A DNA stretch of 64,000 nucleotides from assembly GCA_905234625.1 (NCBI GenBank), contig CAJOIC010000010.1, positions 1 through 64,000 of the forward strand. Direction: 5' to 3'. This document shows, piece after piece, positions 41,424-51,584 of this stretch. The first letter of the stretch is position 1. Every line of letters begins with the position of its first letter. Source of the DNA: an uncultured Oscillospiraceae bacterium. GTDB taxonomy: Bacteria; Bacillota; Clostridia; Oscillospirales; Oscillospiraceae. The notes beneath the pieces were generated by a model that saw only the letters and a program-made list of their open reading frames with translations, made no database searches and was not told the DNA's origin. The translations under genes were made by a program, and so were the position numbers.

Positions 41424-41452
41424 TTGACAGGCCCTGTTCTTTGCTTTACAAT
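41424..41452 (+). promoter_or_regulatory. Strong SigA-type promoter 7 nt upstream of the 41460 start codon
   Basis: TTGACA-17-TACAAT. Confidence 0.7.
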
Positions 41453-41459
41453 CCGTAAT

Positions 41460-43424
41460 ATGAAAAAGTTATTTTTTATCCTATGCGGCGTACTGCCGCT
41501 GTGCCTTTCGCTTCTTCTGGCAGGCTGCGCCGGGACCCGGTCGGCCACGGTGCCGGAGGCTCCCGCCGAAGCCATGGAGGCCGCGGAGGCCCTGCCGGAG
41601 CTCCCCGCAGGACCCGCCCCGGTGGACCTGAGCGCCCCGGGCACGACCCCGGAGGGCGTATCCCGCCGGGGCAGCGTGGTCACCGTGTCCGCCGCCGGGT
41701 CCTATGAGCTCTCCGGCGAGCTGGACGGCAAGGTCGTGGTGGACGCGGACGGGCCCGTGGAGCTCATCTTGAACGGCGTCCGCCTCATGGGCCAGAGCTG
41801 CCTGGACATCCGCTCAAACGACCCGGTGACCCTGGTCGCCCCGGCGGGGACGGTGAACCTCTTCACCGACACGCCCCCCGCGCCGCCCAGCGGCGAGGCG
41901 TCCTCCTCCGAGCCCGGAAGCCCTGAGCCGGAGACCGACGAAGACGCCCTGGACGCGGAGGAGGACGATGAGCTCCTCACTGCGGCGGACAGCGCTTTCG
42001 GCGCCGTCATCACCTCCAAGGCGGCCCTGACCGTCACCGGAGAGGGCAGCGTCACGGTGGACGCCCGCGTCAACAACGGCGTCCGCGCCAAGGACGGCCT
42101 CACGGTGGAGGGCTGCATCCTCACCGTGCGCTCCGCGAACCACGGCGTGAAGGCCAAGGGCGGCATCACCCTGGCGGGCGGATCTGTCACCGTCACCGCG
42201 GGCGGGGACGCTCTCGCGGCGGAGGCCGGGCGGATCGTCCCCGGCGGGGTATCCCTCCTGGACGGGACCGTCACCCTCACGGCCAAGGGCCGGGGCGTGG
42301 ACGCGGAGGGGCCCGTGGCCGTCTCCGGCGGCGTCCTGACCGTCACCTCCCAGGACGACGGCCTTCGGGCCGACACCGCGGTCATCTCCGGCGGTCAGAT
42401 CACCCTGGACGCCGGCTGCGACGGCATCCAGACCGGGACGCTTCTGTCCGTCTCCGGCGGCACGCTCTCGATCACCACCGGCGGTGGCGGCGGCGACGCC
42501 ATCAGCCACGCCGGGGACGCCTTCGGGCCTATGATGTGGAGCTCCTCCGCCACGGAGCCGGAAAACAGCGCCAAGGGCCTCAAGTCCGACGGGGACATCG
42601 CCATCTCCGGCGGCGTCATCGACCTGAACACCGCGGACGACAGCATCCACTGCGCCGCGGTCTGCACCGTGGACGGGGGTGAGATCACCGTCCTTTCCTC
42701 CGACGACGCCATTCACGCGGACGATATGCTGGTGATAAACGACGGCCTCATCCGCATCGACGACTGCTTCGAGGGCCTGGAGGCCTTCGCCGTGGAGCTG
42801 CGGGGCGGCGACGTAGTCATCCGCGCCGTGAACGACGGCATCAACGCCAACGGCCAGGAGATGATGTTCCGGCGCTCCACCGATGCGGAGGAGAGCGTCG
42901 TCACCTCCGCCAGCGGTTCCGCCACCACCTACGTCCTCATCGCGGGCGGGTCCCTGGACCTGGTGGTCACCGGCAATTCGAGCAACATGGGCGACGGCGT
43001 GGACTCCAACGGCGCGGTGTACATCACCGGCGGCGACGTGGTGGTCTCCACCTTCGGCACCTTCATGGAAAACGGTCTGGACACCGGCTGGGGCGGTCCC
43101 GTGGTCACCGGCGGCCGTGTCATCGCCGGCGGCTCCTCGACCATGGCGGAGGGCTTCGGCAGCTCCTCCACCCAATGCGCCGCCGTGGTCTCCACCAGCT
43201 ACATGCCCGACGGCACGGAGGTCGTCCTCTCCGATGAGGACGGGAACGTCCTCTGGTCCGTGGTCCTGGCGGACGCCTTCTCCTGCATCCAGATCTCCCA
43301 TCCCGACATGCAGGTGGGCCATGTCTACACCCTGACCTACGGCAGCGAGAGCACCACCCTGGACTTCACGGATTCGAACCTCGTGTCGCAGACCCGGGGC
43401 TTCGGCTTCGGCCGTCCCTTCTGA
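41460..43424 (+). CDS. Cthe_2159-like (DUF4353) beta-helix carbohydrate-binding lipoprotein
   Basis: Lipobox LLLAGCAG; repeated GGxxTVTAGGDAL, SGGxITLDAGCDGIQT, ISGGVIDLNTADDSIH, VISGGxxx turns. Confidence 0.85.
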   Translation: MKKLFFILCGVLPLCLSLLLAGCAGTRSATVPEAPAEAMEAAEALPELPAGPAPVDLSAPGTTPEGVSRRGSVVTVSAAGSYELSGELDGKVVVDADGPVELILNGVRLMGQSCLDIRSNDPVTLVAPAGTVNLFTDTPPAPPSGEASSSEPGSPEPETDEDALDAEEDDELLTAADSAFGAVITSKAALTVTGEGSVTVDARVNNGVRAKDGLTVEGCILTVRSANHGVKAKGGITLAGGSVTVTAGGDALAAEAGRIVPGGVSLLDGTVTLTAKGRGVDAEGPVAVSGGVLTVTSQDDGLRADTAVISGGQITLDAGCDGIQTGTLLSVSGGTLSITTGGGGGDAISHAGDAFGPMMWSSSATEPENSAKGLKSDGDIAISGGVIDLNTADDSIHCAAVCTVDGGEITVLSSDDAIHADDMLVINDGLIRIDDCFEGLEAFAVELRGGDVVIRAVNDGINANGQEMMFRRSTDAEESVVTSASGSATTYVLIAGGSLDLVVTGNSSNMGDGVDSNGAVYITGGDVVVSTFGTFMENGLDTGWGGPVVTGGRVIAGGSSTMAEGFGSSSTQCAAVVSTSYMPDGTEVVLSDEDGNVLWSVVLADAFSCIQISHPDMQVGHVYTLTYGSESTTLDFTDSNLVSQTRGFGFGRPF

Positions 43425-43430
43425 GAGCGC

Positions 43431-43470
43431 AGCCGCTTTCCTTCGCCCCCGGCGATTGAAAGCGGCTTCT
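43431..43470 (+). terminator. Terminator of the 41460 gene
   Basis: AGCCGCTTTC ... GAAAGCGGCT then TCT. Confidence 0.55.
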
Positions 43471-43484
43471 CTATATGCTATACT
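43456..43484 (+). promoter_or_regulatory. SigA-type promoter for the 43520 gene
   Basis: TTGAAA-17-TATACT. Confidence 0.6.
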
Positions 43485-43519
43485 TGTGAATGAATTAATT
43501 ATAAGAAAGGAGAAACAAC

Positions 43520-45388
43520 ATGAGGAAACTATTGGCTGTACTCCTGGCTCTGACGCTGGTGCTGAGTCTGGGCGTGACCGGCTTTGCCTCCGGAGAGGCG
43601 TCCGGCGACACCTCCGGCGAGGCGGAGGACACCGGACCCAAGGCGGCCATCGTCTACGGCGACGGCGGCGAGATCGCCGAGGACGAGCAGACGGAGGGCT
43701 TCGACCTGACCTTCTATCCCGGCGGCGGCCGGGACGACGGGGGCCTGCGGAGCTTTCTGTTCACGTCCGACAGCTCCGGCGCCGCCCTGCTCTACTCCGA
43801 GCCCCGGGAGGACACCCTGACCTACACCGTGGGCGGGGACGCTGCGAACATCGCGCTGGACGAGTACCCCGTCTCCGACACCGCGGCGGACTTCCTGCGG
43901 GGCGTGGGCGTGGAGAGCTTCGACTCCGCTGTCATCCTGGGAGATGACGAGGCGGCGGATTCCTGCCCGCCTGTCATCTCCGCCAAGGGCTGGACCGACC
44001 TGACCATCGACGGCACCCTGATCCTGGCGGCAGGCGCCGCCCGCAGCGCCTTCTACTCCGACGTGTCCGGCGGCAGCACCGTTCCCGGTCCCGGGGCCAT
44101 GGGCGGCGCCCAGGGCAGCGAGGCTCCCGTGGTGGTGGTATCGAACTCTCTTCTGGAGACCACCGGCGGCGGCGACATCGCCGGGGAGATCTCCGTGGGC
44201 AACTCCGGCGGCCGGGCCCGGGGCATCCAGCCCCAGGGCAAGAGCGTGACCTATCTCTATAACTCCGCCATCGTGTCCCATACCTGGGGCGCCTGGAGCA
44301 CCGACTCCGCGCGGCAGGGCCTGGACTTCGTCGCCTGGCGCAGCCTGGGTCTCAGTCAGGGCGGATACGGCGCCTACGCCGACACCAGCTGCCACGTCTT
44401 CCTCTACGGCAGCACCCTCATGGGCAGCTCCGACGGTATCGTGGCCTCCAACAACGGCGAGATCTACGCCACGAACAGCGCCGATGAGCAGAATACCACC
44501 GAGCTGCGGGCCTTCATGGGCCGCACCGCCAACATCCGGGACCTCTCCTGGCAGGACTTCCCCGCCCAGGCGGAGGACGTGACGGACAGCCTCATCATGG
44601 GCGGCCAGACCGCCGTGCAGTTCCACATGCCCGACCAGGGCCATTCCGGCGCCCGGAACCAGACCCAGGGCACCCTGTATGTGAAGGGCGGACGGCTCGC
44701 TACGGACGAGAGCCTCATCAAGGGCGGCTTCGACGGCATCGCGGCCTACAACCAGCGCTACGCCGGCGCTCTCATCGTGACGAAGTCCGCCAACGCCAGC
44801 ATCTACCTCCAGGGCACGGAGCTGGACAGCTGGAGGGGCGTCCTCATCCACACCATGATCAACTCCGACTCCAACGTCAACAACATCGCCGACGGGGACG
44901 AGACCGTCGGCAGCACCGTGGTGTTCGAGGATATGGACGTCACGGGCGACATCATCCACGACGACTACCAGCGGGAGCTGTACCTCACCCTGGACAAGAC
45001 CACTCTCACCGGCGCCATCTACTGCAACACCGCCGAGGACTGGAACGCCCTGTGCGAGGCGGAGTTCGACGGCAGCTACATCCTGGACCCCGACGGCTAC
45101 GACACCTGGTGGGGCGTCACCCTGACCCTCTCCGGCAACTCCGTCTGGAACGTCACGGATACCTCCGTGGTCACCGACCTCATCCTGAACGACGGCTCCA
45201 CGGTGAACGGCGTCATCACCGAGAACGCCGACGGCACCCTGACCATCTCCCCGCTGGAGGGCTCCGCCGATACCGGGAGCGCCTCCGGGGAGGCCTCCAA
45301 CATGCCCGACGGCTCCATGCCGCCCGATCCCCCTGCGGACCTGGCCCCCGGCGAGGTGCCTCCCGGCGGCTTCGGCGGCATCGACTGA
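43520..45388 (+). CDS. Secreted probable beta-helix protein (family member W)
   Basis: Signal peptide MRKLLAVLLALTLVLSLGVTGFAS, SGEASGDTSGE linker, motifs shared with Y and Z; RBS aaaggag. Confidence 0.85.
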   Translation: MRKLLAVLLALTLVLSLGVTGFASGEASGDTSGEAEDTGPKAAIVYGDGGEIAEDEQTEGFDLTFYPGGGRDDGGLRSFLFTSDSSGAALLYSEPREDTLTYTVGGDAANIALDEYPVSDTAADFLRGVGVESFDSAVILGDDEAADSCPPVISAKGWTDLTIDGTLILAAGAARSAFYSDVSGGSTVPGPGAMGGAQGSEAPVVVVSNSLLETTGGGDIAGEISVGNSGGRARGIQPQGKSVTYLYNSAIVSHTWGAWSTDSARQGLDFVAWRSLGLSQGGYGAYADTSCHVFLYGSTLMGSSDGIVASNNGEIYATNSADEQNTTELRAFMGRTANIRDLSWQDFPAQAEDVTDSLIMGGQTAVQFHMPDQGHSGARNQTQGTLYVKGGRLATDESLIKGGFDGIAAYNQRYAGALIVTKSANASIYLQGTELDSWRGVLIHTMINSDSNVNNIADGDETVGSTVVFEDMDVTGDIIHDDYQRELYLTLDKTTLTGAIYCNTAEDWNALCEAEFDGSYILDPDGYDTWWGVTLTLSGNSVWNVTDTSVVTDLILNDGSTVNGVITENADGTLTISPLEGSADTGSASGEASNMPDGSMPPDPPADLAPGEVPPGGFGGID

Positions 45389-45405
45389 CCCTCGATATAC
45401 AGCAG

Positions 45406-45447
45406 GGGCGCGTTGCAGAATAGGATATTCTGTGACGCGCCTTTTCT
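45406..45447. terminator. Terminator hairpin between the 43520 gene and EamA gene
   Basis: GGCGCGTTGCAGAATAGGATATTCTGTGACGCGCC then TTTTCT on plus strand. Confidence 0.75.
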
Positions 45448-45498
45448 ACGGCAGGAACAGGCAAAGATTGTAAAACTGCGCCCGAAATGTGGAAAATT
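45406..45498. repeat. Right arm of 93-bp perfect inverted repeat (partner 1..93)
   Basis: Exact reverse complement of window positions 1-93. Confidence 0.95.
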
Positions 45499-46318
45499 TC
45501 CCCAGGGGCGTGGGCTTTTCCCCGAAGGCGGCGAAGCCCATCAGGGACGCCACCACCGGCTCCACCGACGCCATGACGGCGCCCTTCCCCGCCTCCGTGC
45601 CCCGGAGTCCGAGGCTGTAAAACAGGGCGGGCAGGAAGCCGGACACCACGATGAGGCAGATCCCCATTAACACCGTGAAGGGACTTGTCAGCACCGGTGC
45701 GGCGGGACCGAAGCCCCATACCGCGATCCCCGCCAGGGTACACAGCAGCCACCCGTAGACGTTGATGGTCAGGGTGTCGTACCCGCGGTTCGACAGGGCC
45801 TTGATGCACACGGTATAGCAGGCGTACCCGATGCCCGCCAAAAGGCCGTAGATCACCCCCGCGGCGCTCAGGCCCGTGTCCCCCTCCAGGAGACCGGATA
45901 CCAGGGTGCATCCCGCCACCGCGCACAGCAGCGCCATGAGCTTCCGGCGGCTGAACCGCTCCCCGAAGGCGAAGAGGCTGATGACCATGACGAAGGTCGG
46001 CGCGGAGTACATGAGGGTGCAGGCCGCGGACAGGCTGCCGTAGGCGATGGACTGATAGTAGCAGAAGGTGAAGAAGAAGGTCATAAGACCGAAGGCGGCC
46101 ACCAGCCAGGCATCCCCCAGCCGGAAGCGAAAGAGCTTCGGGCCTTTCAGCAGCGCCCAGACCGTGAACAGCACCAGGCACCCTCCTGAGCGGATGACGA
46201 GGATGCCGCCGCTCGTCACCCCCACGGCGTTCAGCTGCCGGGTGAACAGGCCGATGGTCCCCCACAGCACTCCCGCCAGCAGGATGGATATATCGTATTT
46301 TTTCAAAGCGAAACACAC
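45446..46318 (-). CDS. EamA/DMT-family transporter
   Basis: About ten TM helices, WGTIGLFTRQLNAVGV N-terminal half, duplicated EamA architecture. Confidence 0.9.
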   Translation of the reverse strand: MCFALKKYDISILLAGVLWGTIGLFTRQLNAVGVTSGGILVIRSGGCLVLFTVWALLKGPKLFRFRLGDAWLVAAFGLMTFFFTFCYYQSIAYGSLSAACTLMYSAPTFVMVISLFAFGERFSRRKLMALLCAVAGCTLVSGLLEGDTGLSAAGVIYGLLAGIGYACYTVCIKALSNRGYDTLTINVYGWLLCTLAGIAVWGFGPAAPVLTSPFTVLMGICLIVVSGFLPALFYSLGLRGTEAGKGAVMASVEPVVASLMGFAAFGEKPTPLGKFSTFRAQFYNLCLFLP

Positions 46319-46400
46319 CTTTCCAAAGTCAGGATTTTACCTGTTTCCACAGGAAATGTCAACTTCGGTTCGGTGTGTTTCTCCGGTTCCCGTATCGTGT

Positions 46401-47051
46401 TCAGCTGAAATTATGCGCGTCCTGGAGGACCATGTCCTTGACCTTCATGAGGCGGACCTTGGTGGAGGACTCGTTCTCCGCCAGCTTCATGGTGATGTAG
46501 CGGATGTTCTCCTGGAGCTCCGGGATCATGACGTACTCGAGGGCGTTCACCCGGCGGCGGGTCTTCTCGATATCCTCCGCGAGAAGCTGCATGGTCTTTT
46601 CCACCTCCGCCAGCTCCAGCATATCCTCAAAGACCTCGTAGAGCTTCGTCAGCGCGTCGTCCAGCTCCCCGCTCGTCTGGGCGAAGCCGTAGGGCAGCGT
46701 CCCGGCGTCCCCTCCGGAGTGGGTGCGGAAATCGTACACAGGCACGTTCACGCTCATGATGTTCTTGTAGGATACGTCCAGCTCCACCCGGCGGCTCTGG
46801 TACAAAAGGCTCTGCTCCAGCGTCTCCGGGCTCATGACGGCGCTGGCCATGCTCATGGCGGCGAAGGCCTCGGTGAGGCCCTTTTCCACCTTCTCGCGCA
46901 GGACCTTGTTCTGACGCACCACGTCCATGAACTGGCGCATCTCCTCGTCCCGCTTGTCCTTGAGGAGCTTATGGCCTCTCGACGCGGTGCGCAGCCGCCC
47001 CTTGAGCTGGTTTAGCACCATGCGGGTGGGCGTTACGGCTTTTTTCGGCAT
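46401..47051 (-). CDS. ntpD: V-type ATP synthase subunit D
   Basis: TRMVLNQLKGRLRTASRGHKLLKDKRDEEMRQF. Confidence 0.95.
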   Translation of the reverse strand: MPKKAVTPTRMVLNQLKGRLRTASRGHKLLKDKRDEEMRQFMDVVRQNKVLREKVEKGLTEAFAAMSMASAVMSPETLEQSLLYQSRRVELDVSYKNIMSVNVPVYDFRTHSGGDAGTLPYGFAQTSGELDDALTKLYEVFEDMLELAEVEKTMQLLAEDIEKTRRRVNALEYVMIPELQENIRYITMKLAENESSTKVRLMKVKDMVLQDAHNFS

Positions 47052-47066
47052 ACTACCACTCCGATC

Positions 47067-48446
47067 TTACTCGGCCGTTTTCGGCATATACTTCTCGATT
47101 TCAGACAGCTTGAGGCGCTTGAGCTCCGCCCTCGGCAGGATGCTCAGCAGCTCCCAGCCCAGGTCCAGCGTCTCCTGGATGGTGCGGTTCGTCTGGTTGC
47201 CCTGGCTGACATAGCGCTTTTCAAAGGCGTCGGCAAACTCCGCGAACTTCTTGTCCGTCTCGGAGAGGGCCGCCTCGCCCAGGATGGTCATGAGCTCCTT
47301 GGCCTCCTTCCCCGCGGCGTAGGCGGAGAAGAGCTGGTTCATGGTGCCGGCGTGGTCCTCGCGGGTCTTACCCTCGCCGATGCCCTTGTCCTTCAGGCGG
47401 CTCAGGCTGGGCAGCACGTCCACGGGCGGCACGATGCCCTTGCGGTAGAGCTCGCGGGAGAGGATGATCTGTCCCTCGGTGATATACCCCGTCAGGTCGG
47501 GGATGGGGTGGGTCTTGTCGTCCTCGGGCATGGTGAGGATGGGGATCATGGTGATGGAGCCCTTCTCCCCCACGCGCCGTCCGGCCCGCTCGTACATCGT
47601 CGCAAGGTCCGTGTACATATAGCCTGGGTAGCCGCGGCGGCCCGGGACCTCCTTCTTGGCGGCGGAGACCTCGCGGAGGGCCTCGGCGTAGTTCGTGATG
47701 TCCGTCAGGATGACGAGCACGTGCATATCCTTCTCGAAGGCCAGATACTCCGCGGCGGTCAGGGCCATGCGGGGCGTGGCGATGCGCTCGACAGCGGGGT
47801 CGTTTGCCAGGTTCGAGAAGACCACGGTGCGGTCGATGGCGCCGGTGCGGCGGAAGTCGTTGATGAAGTACTCCGACTCCTCGAAGGTGATGCCGATGGC
47901 GGCGAAGACCACGGCAAAGCTCTCATCCGTACCCAGCACCCGGGCCTGCCGGGCGATCTGGGCGGCCAGGGCCGCGTGGGGCAGGCCGGAGCCGGAGAAG
48001 ATCGGCAGCTTCTGCCCGCGCACGAGGGTGTTCAGGCCGTCGATGGTGGAGACGCCCGTCTGGATGAACTCCGCGGGATAGGCCCGGGCGGCGGGGTTCA
48101 TGGGCAGGCCGTTGATGTCCTTATACTCCTCCGCGAGGATGGCGGGGCCGCCGTCGATGGGCTCACCCATGCCGTTGAAGACGCGGCCGAGCATATCCTC
48201 GGACACGCCCAACTCCAGCGGATGTCCCAGAAACCGGACCTTCGTCCCGGCGAGGTTGATGCCCTGGGCGCTCTCGAACAGCTGGACCACGGCGGTGTCG
48301 CCGTCCACCTCCAGCACCTTGCAGCGGCGCTTCTCGCCGGTGGGCAGCTCGATCTCCGCCAGCTCGTCGTAGGTGACGCCCTCGACGTTCTTTACCATCA
48401 TCAGAGGGCTTGCGATCTCGCTGATGGTCTTGTATTCACGGATCAC
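47067..48446 (-). CDS. ntpB: V-type ATP synthase subunit B
   Basis: [20 protein letters not shown]; regulatory subunit fold; follows subunit A. Confidence 0.96.
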   Translation of the reverse strand: MIREYKTISEIASPLMMVKNVEGVTYDELAEIELPTGEKRRCKVLEVDGDTAVVQLFESAQGINLAGTKVRFLGHPLELGVSEDMLGRVFNGMGEPIDGGPAILAEEYKDINGLPMNPAARAYPAEFIQTGVSTIDGLNTLVRGQKLPIFSGSGLPHAALAAQIARQARVLGTDESFAVVFAAIGITFEESEYFINDFRRTGAIDRTVVFSNLANDPAVERIATPRMALTAAEYLAFEKDMHVLVILTDITNYAEALREVSAAKKEVPGRRGYPGYMYTDLATMYERAGRRVGEKGSITMIPILTMPEDDKTHPIPDLTGYITEGQIILSRELYRKGIVPPVDVLPSLSRLKDKGIGEGKTREDHAGTMNQLFSAYAAGKEAKELMTILGEAALSETDKKFAEFADAFEKRYVSQGNQTNRTIQETLDLGWELLSILPRAELKRLKLSEIEKYMPKTAE

Positions 48447-50209
48447 TGGTCGTCGCCTCCTTCCACCAGCGCCTCGATCTCGGCGGTCATGTCCTTTTCG
48501 ATCTCGTCAAACTGCGTCTCGTACTCCCCGGGCAGGATCATCTTGGCGCGGCCGATGCGCTCGCGGCTGGGGATCTCAAAGAGCTTTCCGAGCTCCGCGC
48601 CCCGGCCCATGGCGTCCCGGCAGAGGGCATCGTATTTCAGGATGAGGCCCAGCAGCCGGAACTGCTTGTCGTAGCTCGAATAGGCGTCCTCGTCCATGAA
48701 GGCGTTCTGCTGCAGGAAGTCCTCGCGGATCATCTTGGCGGTCTCCAGGGTCATCTGGTCGTTCTCACTCAGACTGTCCTTGCCGACGAGCTTCACGATC
48801 TCGTTGAGGCTCTCCTCCTCCTGGAGGATGGCCATGCTCTTCTCCCGCTGGCGCATGAAGCCGGGGAACTGCTTGTCGTACCAGTCCCGCAGGGTGTCGT
48901 CGTACAGGCTGTACGAGGTCAGCCAGTTGATGGCGGGGAAATGCCGCGCGTAGGCGAGGGAGCTGTCCAGGCCCCAGAAGACCTTGACGATGCGCATGGT
49001 GGCCTGGGAGACAGGCTCCGAGGTATCGCCGCCCGGAGGGGACACCGCGCCGATGGCGGTGATGGAGCCCTGGCGGGAGTCGGACCCCAGGCATTCCACC
49101 ACGCCGGCACGCTCGTAGTACTGGGCCAGACGGCTGGCCAGATACGCGGGGTAGCCCTCCTCGCCGGGCATCTCCTCGAGACGGCCGCTCATCTCGCGCA
49201 GGGCCTCGGCCCAGCGGGAGGTGGAGTCCGCGAGGACCGCCACGTCGTAGCCCATGTCGCGGAAGTACTCCGCGATGGTGATGCCGGTGTAGATGCTGGC
49301 CTCACGGGCCGCCACGGGCATATCGGAGGTGTTCGCGATGAGGACCGTGCGCTGCATGAGGGACTCGCCGGAGCGGGGGTCCTTCAGCTCGGGGAACTCC
49401 ATGAGCACGTCCGTCATCTCGTTGCCGCGCTCGCCGCAGCCAATGTACACCACGATGTCCACGTCGGACCACTTCGCGAGCTGGTGCTGAACGACGGTCT
49501 TGCCGGAGCCGAAGGGGCCGGGCACCGCGGCGGTGCCGCCCTTGGCGATGGGGAACAGCGTGTCGATGACCCGCTGGCCCGAGTTCATGGGCCGGCTGGG
49601 GACGTATTTGTGCTTATAGGGCCGGGCCACACGGACGGGCCAGCGCTGGATCATGTTGATCTCGTGGCGTACGCCCTTGTCGTCCTCAATGACCGCCACG
49701 GTGTCCGCCACGGTGTAGCTGCCGCTTTTGCAGGACTTCACCACACCGGAGATCCCCACCGGGACCATGATCCGGTGGAGGATGGCCGTGGTCTCCTGGA
49801 CGGTGCCCAACACGTCGCCGGGCTTCACGATGGCCTCGGGCCTGGCGACGGCCTTGAACTCCCAGACCTTCTCCCGGTTCAGGGGCGCCACATCCACGCC
49901 CCGGGCGATGGTAGCGCCGGTGAGGGCGCGGATCTCCGTCAGGGGGCGCTGGATCCCGTCGTAGATATTCGTCAGGATGCCCGGGCCCAGCTCCACGCTC
50001 AGAGGCGTGCCGGTGGTCTCCACCACCGCGCCGGGACCGAGACCGGAGGTCTCCTCGTACACCTGGATGGAGGCGCTGTCGCCCTTCATGTTCAGGATCT
50101 CGCCGATGAGCCTCTGCTTGCCCACGCGGACAACGTCGGAGACGTTGGCGTCGGCGAGCCCCGAAGCCACCACCAGCGGGCCGGAGACCTTTGTGATCGT
50201 TCCGCTCAT
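48443..50209 (-). CDS. ntpA: V-type ATP synthase subunit A
   Basis: Walker [28 protein letters not shown]. Confidence 0.97.
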   Translation of the reverse strand: MSGTITKVSGPLVVASGLADANVSDVVRVGKQRLIGEILNMKGDSASIQVYEETSGLGPGAVVETTGTPLSVELGPGILTNIYDGIQRPLTEIRALTGATIARGVDVAPLNREKVWEFKAVARPEAIVKPGDVLGTVQETTAILHRIMVPVGISGVVKSCKSGSYTVADTVAVIEDDKGVRHEINMIQRWPVRVARPYKHKYVPSRPMNSGQRVIDTLFPIAKGGTAAVPGPFGSGKTVVQHQLAKWSDVDIVVYIGCGERGNEMTDVLMEFPELKDPRSGESLMQRTVLIANTSDMPVAAREASIYTGITIAEYFRDMGYDVAVLADSTSRWAEALREMSGRLEEMPGEEGYPAYLASRLAQYYERAGVVECLGSDSRQGSITAIGAVSPPGGDTSEPVSQATMRIVKVFWGLDSSLAYARHFPAINWLTSYSLYDDTLRDWYDKQFPGFMRQREKSMAILQEEESLNEIVKLVGKDSLSENDQMTLETAKMIREDFLQQNAFMDEDAYSSYDKQFRLLGLILKYDALCRDAMGRGAELGKLFEIPSRERIGRAKMILPGEYETQFDEIEKDMTAEIEALVEGGDDQ

Positions 50210-50233
50210 ATCGTTACCTTCTTTCGGATCAAA

Positions 50234-50560
50234 TCAGAGTATATTCGCGCCGACGGCGCGCTCCACCGCGGATTCGAGGGCCAATCGGCCCAGGCCCAGG
50301 GAGCCGTCCTTCCCGGGGATGAGGATGATGGCGGGGCTGGGCCGGTCCTTGAACCTGGCGATCTCCGCCGTCAGCTCCGCAGCCAGAGCCTCCTCCATAT
50401 AGATGATGGAATACTCGTCCCCGTTCTGCTCCTCGGTCCTCGTGAGGGCCTTCAGGGTCCGGCGGGCCTCCTCCGCCTCCCGGACAGGGAAGGTGTCGAG
50501 GCCCAGGGCCTTGAAGCCGATGACCGTGTCGGGACTTCCCACCACAGCGATCTTATACAT
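50234..50560 (-). CDS. ntpF: V-type ATP synthase subunit F
   Basis: MYKIAVVGSPDTVIGFKALGLDTFPV; operon position. Confidence 0.9.
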   Translation of the reverse strand: MYKIAVVGSPDTVIGFKALGLDTFPVREAEEARRTLKALTRTEEQNGDEYSIIYMEEALAAELTAEIARFKDRPSPAIILIPGKDGSLGLGRLALESAVERAVGANIL

Positions 50561-51548
50561 AGCAGTCACGCAGCCTTTCCCGCAGCTCCTCATGGCTCAC
50601 GCCGCTGCGCTTTCCCAGGATGACCATCCGGGCCGCCACGATCTCGCCCTCCAGCATGGCCAGGTAGGCCACAACGGCCTCGGGACCGAAGGAGACGTAC
50701 TTCGCTTCTCCCAGGAACCGGGTGAGGGCGTTCTCGCAGGTCCGCTCGAAGGGGGTCAGGGGCGCGCCCTCCACGGCGGCCTCTCCCAAAGCGGCAGCCT
50801 CCGCCAGCGCCCGGTCGGTGAACACGGCGGAGATCCCGTCGCCGTAGACCCGGCGGACCATCGGCCCCACCGGGATGTTCCCGCCGTCGATGAGGGCGGC
50901 GCTGAGGACGCCCTCGTCCATGTGTCCCCGGAGACAGCGCACCGCGCTGCGCAGGTTCGCCGTGTCGATGCACAGCTTCACATACCGGGTGTAGAAGTCT
51001 GAGGAGAGGGTCTCCGTCAGGGAGAGGAGCTCCCCGTAATACGCCCGGTCGATCTCCATGTCCGTCACCTGGGGGTTGGAGGTCCGGGCCAGGGTGCTGC
51101 GGGCGGAGCGGATGGTCTCCGCCAGGGGCCGGGGCACGGCCCGCCAGTCGTCCTGCTCGAAGGCCTCCCGGAGCTTGGCGGCGGGGACCCGTCCGCAGTC
51201 GGACAGAAGACCGTCCCCGGAGACCCCCGCGCCCTCGCCCTTCACCAGGACCTTGGCGTTGTGGTAGTCGAACCGCAGCCGGGCGGCGTCCACCAGGGCC
51301 TTCTCCGGGCAGAGCTTTTCCATATCGTCCAGCACCTGGCTCCGCCGGGCGGCAAAGGCCGCCTCCAGTACCGCGTCGGAGGCGCCCTCCAGCTCGGGAT
51401 AGCCGCACTCCGACAGGACCTTCATCGCCTCGTCGGCGTCGGGCGCGGCGGCCATGCGCTCCAGCCGCTCCCGGCGCAGGAGGCCCGCCTCCTTCGCCCG
51501 GAGGTACGCGGACAGATAGAGGTAATCCGTCGATTTCACTTTTGACAA
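50553..51548 (-). CDS. ntpC: V-type ATP synthase subunit C
   Basis: YLYLSAYLRAKEAGLL; subunit C/d-like all-helical; operon position. Confidence 0.9.
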   Translation of the reverse strand: MSKVKSTDYLYLSAYLRAKEAGLLRRERLERMAAAPDADEAMKVLSECGYPELEGASDAVLEAAFAARRSQVLDDMEKLCPEKALVDAARLRFDYHNAKVLVKGEGAGVSGDGLLSDCGRVPAAKLREAFEQDDWRAVPRPLAETIRSARSTLARTSNPQVTDMEIDRAYYGELLSLTETLSSDFYTRYVKLCIDTANLRSAVRCLRGHMDEGVLSAALIDGGNIPVGPMVRRVYGDGISAVFTDRALAEAAALGEAAVEGAPLTPFERTCENALTRFLGEAKYVSFGPEAVVAYLAMLEGEIVAARMVILGKRSGVSHEELRERLRDCYV

Positions 51549-51584
51549 GTCACTTCACCCCTTGTCGCTCCAGATCGTCCGTCA

